Source: Flavobacterium stagni
GTDB lineage: Bacteria > Bacteroidota > Bacteroidia > Flavobacteriales > Flavobacteriaceae
Direction: 5' to 3'
NCBI RefSeq assembly: GCF_004122105.1
Contig: NZ_SBKN01000002.1
Span: 310,001-374,000 of the forward strand
Length of the DNA stretch: 64,000 bases
Shown: positions 8,160-16,980 of the stretch, piece after piece
Layout: each line of letters begins with the position of its first letter
How positions within the stretch are numbered: the first letter of the stretch is position 1
Translations under genes and position numbers: made by a program
The notes under the pieces: generated by a model
Database searches by the model: none
The model's input: only the letters and a program-made list of their open reading frames with translations
What the model was told of the DNA's origin: nothing

Positions 8160-8167
8160 CAAAGTTA
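8160..8167 (-). promoter_or_regulatory. -7 element of the fnr-like gene
   Basis: Minus-strand TAACTTTG matches TAnnTTTG exactly and ends 22 bp before the ATG at 8137. The palindrome at 8181-8194 is centred 27.5 bp from its last G, so it would cover the -33 region. That arrangement suits autorepression. Confidence 0.6.
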
Positions 8168-8180
8168 GGTAATTATTCGC

Positions 8181-8194
8181 ATGACAAATATCAT
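8181..8194. promoter_or_regulatory. FNR-type operator, site 1 (fnr/ccoI intergenic)
   Basis: ATGACAAATATCAT is a near-perfect palindrome; its complement reads ATGATATTTGTCAT, the same pattern as the sites before ccoS and hemN. It is centred 36.5 bp upstream of the last base of the ccoI -7 element. This spacing is that of a class II activator overlapping the -35/-33 region. Confidence 0.75.
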
Positions 8195-8216
8195 ATTTTA
8201 AAAAAAGTAGGTGTGT

Positions 8217-8224
8217 GACCTTTG
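8217..8224 (+). promoter_or_regulatory. -7 element of ccoI
   Basis: GACCTTTG differs from TAnnTTTG at one base. A weak -7 box is expected at an activator-dependent promoter. It ends 23 bp before the ATG at 8248 and supports that start over the ATG at 8236. Confidence 0.55.
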
Positions 8225-8247
8225 TTACAGGTAAAATGAGCAAAATT

Positions 8248-10629
8248 ATGGACACATCAACATGTTTCCATTGTGGTACGGAAGTAAGTCGGCAAGACGT
8301 CATCCGCTTTGATGAAAAAGATTTTTGTTGCACGGGATGTAAAACCGTGTACGAGATTTTCAGTCAGAACGATTTGACGTGTTATTACGACTTTCAAAGT
8401 GCCCCCGGAGCAACGCCTTCGGACATCAATGGAAAATACGACTTTTTAACCGACGACAAGATCGTCACAAAATTATTGGAATTTGAAGAAGCTTCCACAC
8501 ATATTGTTTCACTGTACATACCGCATATTCACTGTAGCTCGTGTATTTGGATTTTGGAAAATCTACACAAGTTGCAACCGGGTATTGGCAGCTCGCAAGT
8601 AAACTTCCCCGCGAAAACCGTTCGCATCACCTTTAATCCCGATCAGATTTCCCTCAAAACCATCGTGGAATTGTTGAGTTCGATAGGGTATGAACCATAC
8701 ATTAGTCTAGAAAATTACGAAGGCGACAAACACAAAATCGACCGTTCGCTCATTTACAAGATTGGAGTAGCGTTCTTTTCCTTTGGGAACATCATGTTAT
8801 TATCTTTTCCCGAATACTTTGAAGTCGAAGAATTTTGGATCAATCAATACCGCGGATTCTTCCGTTGGTTGATTTTCTTTTTGTCACTACCGCCCTTGGT
8901 GTATTCCGCCAGTGGGTATTATGTGTCGGCATGGAAAAGCATTCGGGCCAAAATGTTGAATATCGAAATTCCGATTGCCCTAGGTATCATCATCATGTTT
9001 GTACGTTCAACCGTCGACATTGTGATGGACTACGGACAGGGATTCTTCGACAGCATGTGCGGGTTGATATTCTTTATGTTGTTGGGGAAATTATTCCAGC
9101 AAAAAACCTACAACTTCCTATCGTTTGAGCGGGATTATAAATCCTATTTCCCGATTGCGATTACCAAAATCTTACCGAATGGGGAAGAAGAACCGGTGCA
9201 AGTATACGACATTGTAAAAGGCGATCGCTTATTGATTCGCAACCAAGAACTCATTCCTGTTGACGGCATATTAATTTCGGAAAAAGCTTCGATCGACTAC
9301 AGTTTTGTGACCGGAGAAGCCGTAGCCATTGAGAAAAAGTCGGGCGACAAAATCTACGCTGGTGGAAAACAAATCGGGAAAGTAATCGAAATGGAAGTCT
9401 TGTTTTCAGTTTCCCAAAGTTATTTGACGCAACTGTGGAGCAATGATGTGTTCCAAAAGAAACTGGAGTCCCAACACAAAAACATCACCGACCGCATTAG
9501 CCATTATTTTACACCGGCATTGCTGCTGTTGGCATTTGTCTCTTTTGCCTTTTGGATTTTCATCAATGTCGATACCGCCTTTAATGTCTTTACAGCGATT
9601 CTAATTGTGGCCTGTCCATGTGCGTTGGCGTTAACCGCTCCTTTTACGTTAGGAAATGTGTTGCGCATTATGGGGAATCGCAAATTGTATTTGAAAAATG
9701 CTTTGGTGATCGAACAAATGGCCAAAGTAGATACGATTGTTTTTGATAAAACGGGTACGATTACCACCAATAAAAAAACGGCCATTACGTATGAAGGCAA
9801 CGAACTCAATAGCGAGGAATTGTATTTGTTGAAAAATACACTTCGGGGTTCGAACCACCCTTTAAGTCGCCGCTTGTACGATTATTTGCCACCCCAAAAA
9901 AAAGCGACCGTCACTCATTTTGAGGAAATCACGGGGAAAGGTGTTTTTGCCACGGTGGAAGGTCATGACATAAAATTAGGTTCGTCCCAATTTTTAAAAC
10001 ACCTCAGTGAAAACACGCACAAGAAAACCAAAGTTCACGTAGAGATTGACGGCGTGTACAAGGGCAGTTATGTGTTCAATAATCAGTACCGCGAAGGCTT
10101 GGAGCAGTTGTTTGACCAACTCAGCACACAGTACCAATTGGTTGTTTTGTCGGGGGATAATGATGGGGAGCGCAAGATATTAGAAAAAATGTTGCCCACA
10201 GGAACCACATTGGTCTTCAATCAAAAACCAGAGGAGAAATTGGCCTACATCGAGACACTCCAAAACCAAGGTAAAAATGTGATGATGGTAGGCGATGGTT
10301 TGAACGATGCAGGAGCCTTGGCGCAGAGTAATATTGGGATTTCGATTTCAGAGAATGTGAATGTGTTTTCGCCCGCCTGTGATGGGATATTGGATGCGAC
10401 CCAGTTTTCAAAAATTGCCTTTTTCATGCAGTATTCCCGCAACGCGATGAAAACGATCTACATGAGTTTTGGCGTGTCGTTGTTGTACAATGTGGTCGGA
10501 CTCAGTTTTGCCGTTACGGGTAATCTTTTACCAATTGTTGCGGCGATTATTATGCCGTTGAGTACGATTACCATTGTGAGTTTCGTGACGCTCATGAGCA
10601 ATTGGTATGCACGTCGGAACTACCGTTAG
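8248..10629 (+). CDS. ccoI: Copper-translocating P-type ATPase for cbb3 oxidase assembly
   Basis: CcoI/FixI moves copper across the inner membrane for insertion into cytochrome cbb3. The 793-residue product has an N-terminal Cys-rich segment (CFHCG, then CCTGC) typical of FixI-type pumps, a heavy-metal-associated domain with HCSSC at 95-99, the intramembrane metal site CPC at 456-458, the phosphorylation site DKTGT from D500, and the hinge GDGLND at 682-687. Eight membrane helices are expected. The longer frame was shortened to MDTSTCFHCG because it follows the -7 element. It sits next to the fnr-like gene and upstream of ccoS, each unit under its own FNR-type site. Confidence 0.95.
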   Translation: MDTSTCFHCGTEVSRQDVIRFDEKDFCCTGCKTVYEIFSQNDLTCYYDFQSAPGATPSDINGKYDFLTDDKIVTKLLEFEEASTHIVSLYIPHIHCSSCIWILENLHKLQPGIGSSQVNFPAKTVRITFNPDQISLKTIVELLSSIGYEPYISLENYEGDKHKIDRSLIYKIGVAFFSFGNIMLLSFPEYFEVEEFWINQYRGFFRWLIFFLSLPPLVYSASGYYVSAWKSIRAKMLNIEIPIALGIIIMFVRSTVDIVMDYGQGFFDSMCGLIFFMLLGKLFQQKTYNFLSFERDYKSYFPIAITKILPNGEEEPVQVYDIVKGDRLLIRNQELIPVDGILISEKASIDYSFVTGEAVAIEKKSGDKIYAGGKQIGKVIEMEVLFSVSQSYLTQLWSNDVFQKKLESQHKNITDRISHYFTPALLLLAFVSFAFWIFINVDTAFNVFTAILIVACPCALALTAPFTLGNVLRIMGNRKLYLKNALVIEQMAKVDTIVFDKTGTITTNKKTAITYEGNELNSEELYLLKNTLRGSNHPLSRRLYDYLPPQKKATVTHFEEITGKGVFATVEGHDIKLGSSQFLKHLSENTHKKTKVHVEIDGVYKGSYVFNNQYREGLEQLFDQLSTQYQLVVLSGDNDGERKILEKMLPTGTTLVFNQKPEEKLAYIETLQNQGKNVMMVGDGLNDAGALAQSNIGISISENVNVFSPACDGILDATQFSKIAFFMQYSRNAMKTIYMSFGVSLLYNVVGLSFAVTGNLLPIVAAIIMPLSTITIVSFVTLMSNWYARRNYR

Positions 10630-10657
10630 TACACGGATTTTAAGATTTTTTTAGGGA

Positions 10658-10671
10658 ATGATAAATGTCAT
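10658..10671. promoter_or_regulatory. FNR-type operator, site 2 (cco operon)
   Basis: ATGATAAATGTCAT is palindromic in its 5-bp arms except one base and matches sites 1 and 3. Its centre lies 36.5 bp upstream of the last G of the ccoS -7 element. Confidence 0.78.
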
Positions 10672-10693
10672 GTTTTATCCCGTAGTGTGGGGG

Positions 10694-10701
10694 TAACTTT
10701 G
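10694..10701 (+). promoter_or_regulatory. -7 element of the ccoS-ccoNO operon
   Basis: TAACTTTG matches TAnnTTTG exactly and ends 17 bp before the ccoS ATG. Confidence 0.7.
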
Positions 10702-10718
10702 TTTCAAATTAATAGGGT

Positions 10719-10913
10719 ATGAGCGTAATCTATTTTTTAATCAGCATCAGTATCGTTGTGGCTGTTTTCTTCCTGGTAGCCTTTATCAAGGCCGTAAAAT
10801 CAGGTCAGTATGACGATGACTATACTCCGTCAGTACGCATGTTATTTGACGATGAGTTAATCAAAAAAACAAAAAACAACAATCAAATTAGTATAACCGA
10901 AGAAAAACAATAA
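10719..10913 (+). CDS. ccoS: Cytochrome cbb3 oxidase maturation protein CcoS
   Basis: This 64-residue protein has one N-terminal membrane helix (SVIYFLISISIVVAVFFLVA) followed by the conserved short cytoplasmic tail with SGQYDDDYTPSVRMLFDDE. CcoS is needed for insertion of redox cofactors into the oxidase. Its size and motif are those of the FixS/CcoS family. It is the first gene of the operon and its stop is 2 bp from the ccoNO ATG. Confidence 0.93.
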   Translation: MSVIYFLISISIVVAVFFLVAFIKAVKSGQYDDDYTPSVRMLFDDELIKKTKNNNQISITEEKQ

Positions 10914-10915
10914 TT

Positions 10916-13093
10916 ATGGAAATGCAACAATTTCATTACGACAACAAAGTTGTTCGAAATTTCATCTACGCCAGTATCGTTTTCGGGGTTGTAGGGATGT
11001 TAGTCGGCTTGCTTCTGGCTTTCATGTTCTTGTTCCCCAACGTGACGAGTGGAATTTCGTTCTTAAGTTTTGGTAGACTTCGCCCTTTGCATACCAATGC
11101 GGTGATTTTTGCCTTCGTGGGTAACGCCATGTTTGCCGGAGTATATTACTCCATGCAACGTTTGCTAAAAGCCCGCATGTTCAGTGATTTATTGAGTAAA
11201 ATCCACTTTTGGGGATGGCAATTAATCATCGTAGCAGCGGCAATTACGTTACCTTTAGGATACACCACATCAAAAGAATATGCCGAATTAGAATGGCCTA
11301 TTGATATTGCGATTGCTTTGATTTGGGTGGTATTTGGGATCAACATGATTGGTACCATTATCAAACGTAGAGAGCGTCACATTTATGTAGCCATTTGGTT
11401 TTACATTGCGACCTTCGTTACGGTTGCGGTATTGCATATTTTCAACAGTTTAGAATTACCTGTAGCAGGATTAAAATCCTATTCTGTATATGCTGGGGTT
11501 CAAGATGCCTTGGTACAATGGTGGTACGGACACAATGCAGTAGCCTTCTTCTTAACGACTCCGTTCTTGGGGATGATGTACTACTTCGTACCGAAAGCTG
11601 CCAATCGTCCAGTGTATTCCTACCGTTTATCTATCATCCACTTCTGGTCATTGATTTTCATCTATATCTGGGCTGGACCTCACCACTTGTTGTACTCTGC
11701 CTTACCGGACTGGGCACAAAATCTTGGTGTAGTATTCTCAGTGATGTTAATTGCACCATCTTGGGGAGGTATGATCAACGGTTTATTAACGCTTCGTGGC
11801 GTTTGGGATAAAGTACGTACGGATTCTGTATTGAAATTCTTCGTTGTAGCGATTACCGGTTATGGTATGGCCACCTTCGAAGGTCCGATGCTTTCCTTGA
11901 AAAACGTAAATGCCATTGCCCACTTTACCGATTGGATTATTGCCCACGTACACGTTGGAGCTTTAGCATGGAACGGTTTCTTATCGTTTGGTATGTTCTA
12001 TTGGTTGGTTCCTCGTTTGACCAAAACCAAATTATACTCTGAAAAATTAGCCAACTTCCACTTTTGGATTGGTACCTTAGGGATTGTGTTCTACGCCTTA
12101 CCGATGTACGTTTCTGGATTTACCCAAGCGTCATTATGGAAACAATTCAAACCCGATGGAAGTGCGTTACAATACGGTAACTTCTTAGAAACCGTTACCC
12201 AAATTATTCCGATGTACTGGATTCGTGCCATCGGTGGTACCTTATACTTAGTTGGGGTATTGGTATTGGTTTACAACATCATCATGACCGTACGTCAAGG
12301 TGCGGCTGTAGAAGATGATTTCGCGGAAGCACCTGCTTTAGCCCCAATCAGTGAAAACCGTTTGAAAGGTGAAACATGGCATGCTTGGTTAGAGCGTAAA
12401 CCGGTGAAATTTGCTTTGTACACTACATTGGCTATTCTAGTAGGTGGTGTGGTACAAATCTTACCGACGATTTTTGTGAAATCGAATATTCCTACAATCG
12501 CCGCTGTGAAACCGTATACACCACTTGAATTACAAGGTCGTGATATTTACATCCGCGAAGGTTGTGTGAGCTGTCACTCGCAATTAATTCGTCCGTTCCG
12601 TTCAGAAGTAGAACGTTATGGAGATTACTCCAAATCTGGGGAATATGTATACGATCACCCATTCTTATGGGGTTCTAAACGTACAGGTCCCGACTTACAC
12701 CGTGAAGGGGTAACCGGAAAACCATTTAACGGTGGACGTCCTGATGTATGGCATTTCAACCACATGTATGACCCACAAAGTATTTCTGCAGGTTCGTTGA
12801 TGCCACGTTACCAATGGTTAATCCACGACAAATTGGATAACTCGTTGTTACAGAAAAAAATGCAAGCGATGGTGACCTTGGGTGTACCCTATACTCCTGA
12901 AGAAATTGCAAATGCACCACAAACCTTGGAGGCACAAGCGAAAAAGATTGAAGCGAGTTTGATGAAAGACAGCGACATTCAAAAATCGTTTGGTACTGAA
13001 ACGGCCAATCCGTTGAAAGACCGTGAGATCATCGCGTTGATCGCTTACTTACAACGTCTAGGAACCGATACTGCTGCAAAACCTAAACAATAA
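10916..13093 (+). CDS. ccoNO: Cytochrome c oxidase cbb3-type, fused subunits I and II
   Basis: The 725-residue protein joins CcoN, the heme-copper catalytic subunit that reduces oxygen, with CcoO, the membrane-anchored cytochrome c. Residues 1 to about 475 are 12-14 membrane helices with the His ligands of the low-spin heme and the heme/CuB centre (for example HTNAVIFAFVGNAMFAGVYY and WYGHNAVAFFLT). A linker helix follows, then CcoO with the heme c site CVSCH at 550-554 and the distal SLMPRYQWL methionine. The fusion is typical of Bacteroidota, whereas Proteobacteria have separate genes. It lies between ccoS and ccoQ in a tight operon. Confidence 0.97.
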   Translation: MEMQQFHYDNKVVRNFIYASIVFGVVGMLVGLLLAFMFLFPNVTSGISFLSFGRLRPLHTNAVIFAFVGNAMFAGVYYSMQRLLKARMFSDLLSKIHFWGWQLIIVAAAITLPLGYTTSKEYAELEWPIDIAIALIWVVFGINMIGTIIKRRERHIYVAIWFYIATFVTVAVLHIFNSLELPVAGLKSYSVYAGVQDALVQWWYGHNAVAFFLTTPFLGMMYYFVPKAANRPVYSYRLSIIHFWSLIFIYIWAGPHHLLYSALPDWAQNLGVVFSVMLIAPSWGGMINGLLTLRGVWDKVRTDSVLKFFVVAITGYGMATFEGPMLSLKNVNAIAHFTDWIIAHVHVGALAWNGFLSFGMFYWLVPRLTKTKLYSEKLANFHFWIGTLGIVFYALPMYVSGFTQASLWKQFKPDGSALQYGNFLETVTQIIPMYWIRAIGGTLYLVGVLVLVYNIIMTVRQGAAVEDDFAEAPALAPISENRLKGETWHAWLERKPVKFALYTTLAILVGGVVQILPTIFVKSNIPTIAAVKPYTPLELQGRDIYIREGCVSCHSQLIRPFRSEVERYGDYSKSGEYVYDHPFLWGSKRTGPDLHREGVTGKPFNGGRPDVWHFNHMYDPQSISAGSLMPRYQWLIHDKLDNSLLQKKMQAMVTLGVPYTPEEIANAPQTLEAQAKKIEASLMKDSDIQKSFGTETANPLKDREIIALIAYLQRLGTDTAAKPKQ

Positions 13094-13098
13094 GTATC

Positions 13099-13272
13099 AT
13101 GTTGAAGTTTGTAAAACATAATTTGGAAACCATTGCTGGGGTTGAAATATACCCCATCATTTCCTTGACCATCTTCTTTGCCGCCTTTGTGTTGTTTACC
13201 GTTTGGGCAATGACCTACAGCAAAGAGACCTTGAAGGAAATCAGTGATCTCCCTTTAAACGACGAAGAATAA
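13099..13272 (+). CDS. ccoQ: CcoQ-like small cbb3 oxidase subunit
   Basis: A 57-residue frame begins at the ATG 5 bp after the ccoNO stop. It has one membrane helix (IYPIISLTIFFAAFVLFTVW) and an acidic tail ending LPLNDEE, matching CcoQ/FixQ in size, topology and position. FixQ stabilises the interaction of CcoP with the CcoNO core. The assignment rests mostly on position between ccoNO and ccoP and on the YSKE segment just after the helix. Confidence 0.88.
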   Translation: MLKFVKHNLETIAGVEIYPIISLTIFFAAFVLFTVWAMTYSKETLKEISDLPLNDEE

Positions 13273-13293
13273 TTAACCGTAAAACAAGTAACA

Positions 13294-14229
13294 ATGAAAA
13301 AATTATTTCCATCATATGTTCGTGTCCCTGTAATCTTCGCCTTTGTGTTGGTTGCATTAGAATACTTTATCGATTCTGGGGATAAACCGGCATTCGTGAA
13401 ATACCCAATGGTAGCGTTGTTTTTAGGAGTGTTTCTGTTCCTATTGGTCGCTATCGAAATTGTGGTAAGCGCTGTGGATAAAGTGACCTATCACTTATTA
13501 ACAGACGAACAAAAACAAAAATTAGAAGAAGCCCAATCGGTTTCATTCACAGAAAGTAAGTTCTACCAAACCTGGATGAGCAAATTGACCCGCTCTAAAG
13601 CCATCGAGCAAGAAGCCGATGTAATGCTTGACCATGATTATGACGGCATCCGTGAGTTGGATAACGTATTGCCACCATGGTGGGTGAACTTGTTCTATTT
13701 GACCATCATCTTTGGGGTGATTTACTTGGTACGCTTCCACATGTTTGGCGGCGACAACCAAGAACAAGAGTTCAAACATGAGGTTGAATTGGCAGAAGCT
13801 GAATTATTAAACAGCAAATCCGCTTCACCAAAAGAAGTGATTACGGCTGATCAAGTGACTTTACTTACCGATAAAGAAAGTTTGGCCAAAGGACAAGAAA
13901 TCTTCAAAAACGTTTGTGTGGCCTGTCACGGTCCACAAGGAGGTGGAGTTGTAGGTCCGAATCTTACCGACGAGTTCTGGTTGAACGGTGGCGGTATTAA
14001 AAATGTATTTAAAGTCATCCACGACGGTAGTCCACGTAACCCAACGATGGCCGCATGGGGTAAAACCTTAGATTCTAAAGATGTTCAAAAAGTAGCCAGT
14101 TATGTACTTAGTTTACAAGGTACCAAACCTGCCGGTGGTAAACCTGCCGAAGGAGATAAATGGACAGAAGAAGCTGCTCCCACAGCCGATGCTGCAAAAC
14201 CTGCCGACTCTACAGCAACTGCAAAATAA
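13294..14229 (+). CDS. ccoP: Cytochrome c oxidase cbb3-type, subunit III
   Basis: CcoP carries electrons to the catalytic core. The 311-residue protein has two N-terminal membrane helices, an HDYDGIRELDNVLPPWWVNLFY segment typical of the FixP N-terminal domain, a third helix, and one C-terminal cytochrome c domain with CVACH at 208-212 and a likely distal methionine in NPTMAAWG. Proteobacterial CcoP has two heme c groups, so this is the one-heme form. The tail is low-complexity, rich in Ala, Lys, Pro and Thr. ccoQ precedes it by 21 bp and a strong hairpin follows. Confidence 0.95.
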   Translation: MKKLFPSYVRVPVIFAFVLVALEYFIDSGDKPAFVKYPMVALFLGVFLFLLVAIEIVVSAVDKVTYHLLTDEQKQKLEEAQSVSFTESKFYQTWMSKLTRSKAIEQEADVMLDHDYDGIRELDNVLPPWWVNLFYLTIIFGVIYLVRFHMFGGDNQEQEFKHEVELAEAELLNSKSASPKEVITADQVTLLTDKESLAKGQEIFKNVCVACHGPQGGGVVGPNLTDEFWLNGGGIKNVFKVIHDGSPRNPTMAAWGKTLDSKDVQKVASYVLSLQGTKPAGGKPAEGDKWTEEAAPTADAAKPADSTATAK

Positions 14230-14237
14230 CAGTTAAC

Positions 14238-14260
14238 GGGTCCCGATACCCTCGGGACCC
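14238..14260 (+). terminator. Strong hairpin between ccoP and ccoG
   Basis: GGGTCCCGA and TCGGGACCC form a perfect 9-bp stem with a 5-nt loop. No T tract follows, so it may protect the oxidase mRNA from 3' decay or reduce read-through into the assembly genes, instead of ending transcription fully. Confidence 0.65.
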
Positions 14261-14290
14261 TATTACTAAACCCAAAAAAATAAAAAAACC

Positions 14291-15715
14291 ATGGCCAGTC
14301 AGTTACATGACGACAGTTTCCGCGATACGATAGCCACTATCGATCAAAAAGGAAAACGTGCCTTCATTTTCCCCAAAAAACCTTCGGGACCGATGTACGA
14401 CCGAAGAAAAATTGTTAGTTATTTCTTGTTGGTGTTTCTCTTCGGAGCGCCGTTTGTGAAAATCAACGGCCACCAATTTTTGCTCTTTAACGTTCTTGAA
14501 CGTCGCTTTAATATCTTCGGATTTCCATTTTGGCCCCAAGATTTCCACCTCTTTGTAATCTCCATGATTATTGGAGTCGTAGGGTTGGCACTCTTTACCG
14601 TAGCCTTCGGACGTATTTTCTGCGGGTGGTTTTGTCCGCAAACCATTTTTATGGAAATGGTGTTTCGCCGCATCGAATACTGGATTGAAGGCGACCGCAA
14701 CCAACAAATTCGTCTCGAAAAACAAGAATGGGACGCCGAGAAAATTCGCAAACGCGTCACCAAATGGATTGTATTTTATGTGATTTCTTTTGTAATTGCC
14801 AACGTATTCTTAGCCTATTTAAAAGGCAGTGATACAGTGATCGAATTTGTAAAAGAAGGACCAACGCACAATACCTCTACGCTCATTGCCGTATTGATTT
14901 TTTCTGCAGTATTCTACTTTATCTATGCCTGGTTCCGCGAGCAAGTGTGTATCATCGCTTGTCCTTACGGTCGTTTACAAGGCGTGTTGTTGGACAACAA
15001 AACCATCAACGTTTCTTATGACCATGTGCGCGGCGAAGGCGAAAACGGTCGTGCCAAAATTACCAAAGGCGAAGACCGCGTTGCCGCTGGAAAAGGCGAT
15101 TGTATCGATTGCAAAGCCTGTATTCATGTGTGCCCAACCGGAATTGATATCCGTAACGGGGTGCAATTGGAATGTGTGAACTGTACGGCATGTATCGACG
15201 AGTGCGATACCATCATGGACAAAGTGGGATTCCCCAAAGGCTTGATTCGCTATGCGAGTGAAGACGAAATTGTCAAAAAAGAAAAGTTCAAATTCACCAA
15301 CCGCATGAAAGGCTATTCGGCCGTGTTGTTGATTTTGACCGGCATCTTTGTAGGCATGTTGTTCTTACGCAGTCAGGTGGAAGCCACGATATTAAAAGTC
15401 CCTGGACAAATGTTCTTGAAAGAAGGCAACCGCATTGTGAATGTGTACAATTTCAAAGTCGTTAACAAAACCAACGAAGCGTTTCAACACGTGACATTTA
15501 AATTGGTCGATGCCGAAGGCGGTGAAATTAAATTAGTAGGCGCCAATGCCATTACGGTCCCCGGCGATAGTCTAGGCGAAGGAACGCTTTTCATCAAATT
15601 GCCCGAATCCTTACTCAACGATGAGAAAAAGGTCTTGCATATTGAAGTGTACGACGGTAACCGTAGAATTGAATCGACCACGACGAATTTCAACGGACCG
15701 AGGAGGTTTAATTAG
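14291..15715 (+). CDS. ccoG: Cytochrome c oxidase accessory protein CcoG
   Basis: CcoG/FixG is a membrane polyferredoxin that reduces copper during cbb3 assembly. The 474 residues contain about five membrane helices, the CGWFCPQT loop typical of the NapH/FixG group, the pair of 4Fe-4S motifs CIDCKACIHVCP and CVNCTACIDECD near residues 274-310, and a C-terminal immunoglobulin-like FixG domain from about 385. The start MASQLHDDSFRD fits the family. It is followed after a repeat-containing spacer by ccoH. Confidence 0.95.
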   Translation: MASQLHDDSFRDTIATIDQKGKRAFIFPKKPSGPMYDRRKIVSYFLLVFLFGAPFVKINGHQFLLFNVLERRFNIFGFPFWPQDFHLFVISMIIGVVGLALFTVAFGRIFCGWFCPQTIFMEMVFRRIEYWIEGDRNQQIRLEKQEWDAEKIRKRVTKWIVFYVISFVIANVFLAYLKGSDTVIEFVKEGPTHNTSTLIAVLIFSAVFYFIYAWFREQVCIIACPYGRLQGVLLDNKTINVSYDHVRGEGENGRAKITKGEDRVAAGKGDCIDCKACIHVCPTGIDIRNGVQLECVNCTACIDECDTIMDKVGFPKGLIRYASEDEIVKKEKFKFTNRMKGYSAVLLILTGIFVGMLFLRSQVEATILKVPGQMFLKEGNRIVNVYNFKVVNKTNEAFQHVTFKLVDAEGGEIKLVGANAITVPGDSLGEGTLFIKLPESLLNDEKKVLHIEVYDGNRRIESTTTNFNGPRRFN

Positions 15716-15803
15716 TAGGCAGTCGCAGTTGCAGTAAACAGTGTTCAGTATACAGTCACTAGTCACTAATCACTAGTCACTAATCACTAAAAAAAAAAAC
15801 ACC
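15716..15803. repeat. CACTAGTCACTAAT phrase repeats
   Basis: Between ccoG and ccoH the phrase AGTCACTAATCACT is repeated several times (about 15755-15790), preceded by CAGTATACAGT-like phrases. It lies inside an operon, so it would be transcribed. No hairpin with a T tract is seen. Confidence 0.6.
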
Positions 15804-16250
15804 ATGAAAATAAATTGGGGAACAGGGATTGTAATCGCATTTGCACTGTTCATGAGCTTTATACTCTTCTTTGTGTTTCGGGTACAATCCAACTCGAAAT
15901 ACGACAACGAATTGGTCGTTGAAAAATATTATTTAAAAGAACAAACCTTTGAACGGGATTTGGAACAACAAAACAATGCCTTGAATCTGAAAGAGAAAGT
16001 GCAGTTTACCCAAACCCGTGAAGGCGTAACGATAACTTTTCCGAAGTCGTTTGACTTTGCGAAAATAAACGGTAAAGTGTCCCTTTACAGACCGTCTAGT
16101 CAGCAGCTTGATTTCGAAATTCCGATTTCGTTATCCAGTCCACATTTGCTCATACCTAAAAGCTCTCTGGCAGACGGTCGCTGGGACATTATCATCAACT
16201 GGAATTGCGACGGCGTAGGCTATATTTCAAAAGAAACCATCATCTATTAA
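15804..16250 (+). CDS. ccoH: FixH/CcoH-like cbb3 oxidase assembly protein
   Basis: The 148-residue protein has one N-terminal membrane helix (GTGIVIAFALFMSFILFFVF) and a periplasmic FixH-type beta domain with the conserved YYLKEQTFERDLEQQNNA helix and a C-terminal WDIIINWNCDGVGY strand. FixH/CcoH joins the oxidase during assembly. Placement directly after ccoG and 3 bp before the next membrane gene supports the call. Confidence 0.9.
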   Translation: MKINWGTGIVIAFALFMSFILFFVFRVQSNSKYDNELVVEKYYLKEQTFERDLEQQNNALNLKEKVQFTQTREGVTITFPKSFDFAKINGKVSLYRPSSQQLDFEIPISLSSPHLLIPKSSLADGRWDIIINWNCDGVGYISKETIIY

Positions 16251-16253
16251 ACC

Positions 16254-16955
16254 ATGTTGTACACGGCATTACTTCTCGGAATCATCAGCAGTCTGCATTG
16301 CGTAGGCATGTGCGGTCCGATTGCGATGATGCTCCCTGTAGACCGAACCAATCCAAGTCGTAAAGCGTTGCAAATCCTGGTCTATCACTTGGGTCGGTTA
16401 ACGGCCTACGGATTGCTAGGTTTGGTGTTCGGACTCCTAGGTCGGGGATTTTACCTTGCCGGAATGCAGCAACACTTGTCCATTACGGTGGGCGTGTTGA
16501 TGATTGTGGTGGCGGTAGTTCCCGAAAAAGTCTTGGCCCGGTACAACTTTTCCAAACCCGTGTATAAAGTCATTGCCGCGATCAAAAGTCACTTGGGACA
16601 GCAGTTCAAAAGAAAGTCGGTCGATGCCTTGTTCACAATCGGACTCCTCAACGGGTTCTTACCCTGTGGAATGGTGTATGCCGCCTTGTTTGGCGCGCTG
16701 GCCATGCCCAATTTGATGAGCAGTATGAGCTATATGTTCTTGTACGGTTTAGGAACCGTGCCGTTGCTAAGTGCGGTGGTCTATGCGAGTCAGTGGATCA
16801 GTATGCCGGTGCGACAACGCATTCAAAAATTAATTCCCGTGGTGGCCGTGTGTATCGGACTCCTCTTTATCGTTCGGGGGTTGGGATTGGGAATCCCGTA
16901 TGTATCACCTTCGACCATGAATCTGTATGTACAGGCGCAAGCCAATTGTCATTAA
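16254..16955 (+). CDS. TauE/SafE-like membrane protein of the cco cluster
   Basis: A 233-residue inner-membrane protein with six to seven hydrophobic segments. LHCVGMCGPIAMM near the N-terminus and LLNGFLPCGMVYAALFGAL in the middle are the paired cysteine motifs of the heavy-metal/sulphite exporter (TauE/SafE, formerly DUF2) family. Relatives next to cbb3 genes are thought to import or handle copper for the oxidase (CcoA-like role by position only). The ATG is 3 bp past the ccoH stop, so it belongs to the same transcript. Confidence 0.85.
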   Translation: MLYTALLLGIISSLHCVGMCGPIAMMLPVDRTNPSRKALQILVYHLGRLTAYGLLGLVFGLLGRGFYLAGMQQHLSITVGVLMIVVAVVPEKVLARYNFSKPVYKVIAAIKSHLGQQFKRKSVDALFTIGLLNGFLPCGMVYAALFGALAMPNLMSSMSYMFLYGLGTVPLLSAVVYASQWISMPVRQRIQKLIPVVAVCIGLLFIVRGLGLGIPYVSPSTMNLYVQAQANCH

Positions 16956-16980
16956 TTAAGTAACCAAAAAACAAACGAAT

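Noticed and set aside
8236-8247. Upstream ATG of ccoI
   Set aside because: It lies 11 bp from the -7 element, unlike most genes here; the ATG at 8248 gives a normal leader and a family-like N-terminus.
14303-14763. Long minus-strand frames over ccoG
   Set aside because: The ccoG frame has complete iron-sulphur motifs; these are shadows.
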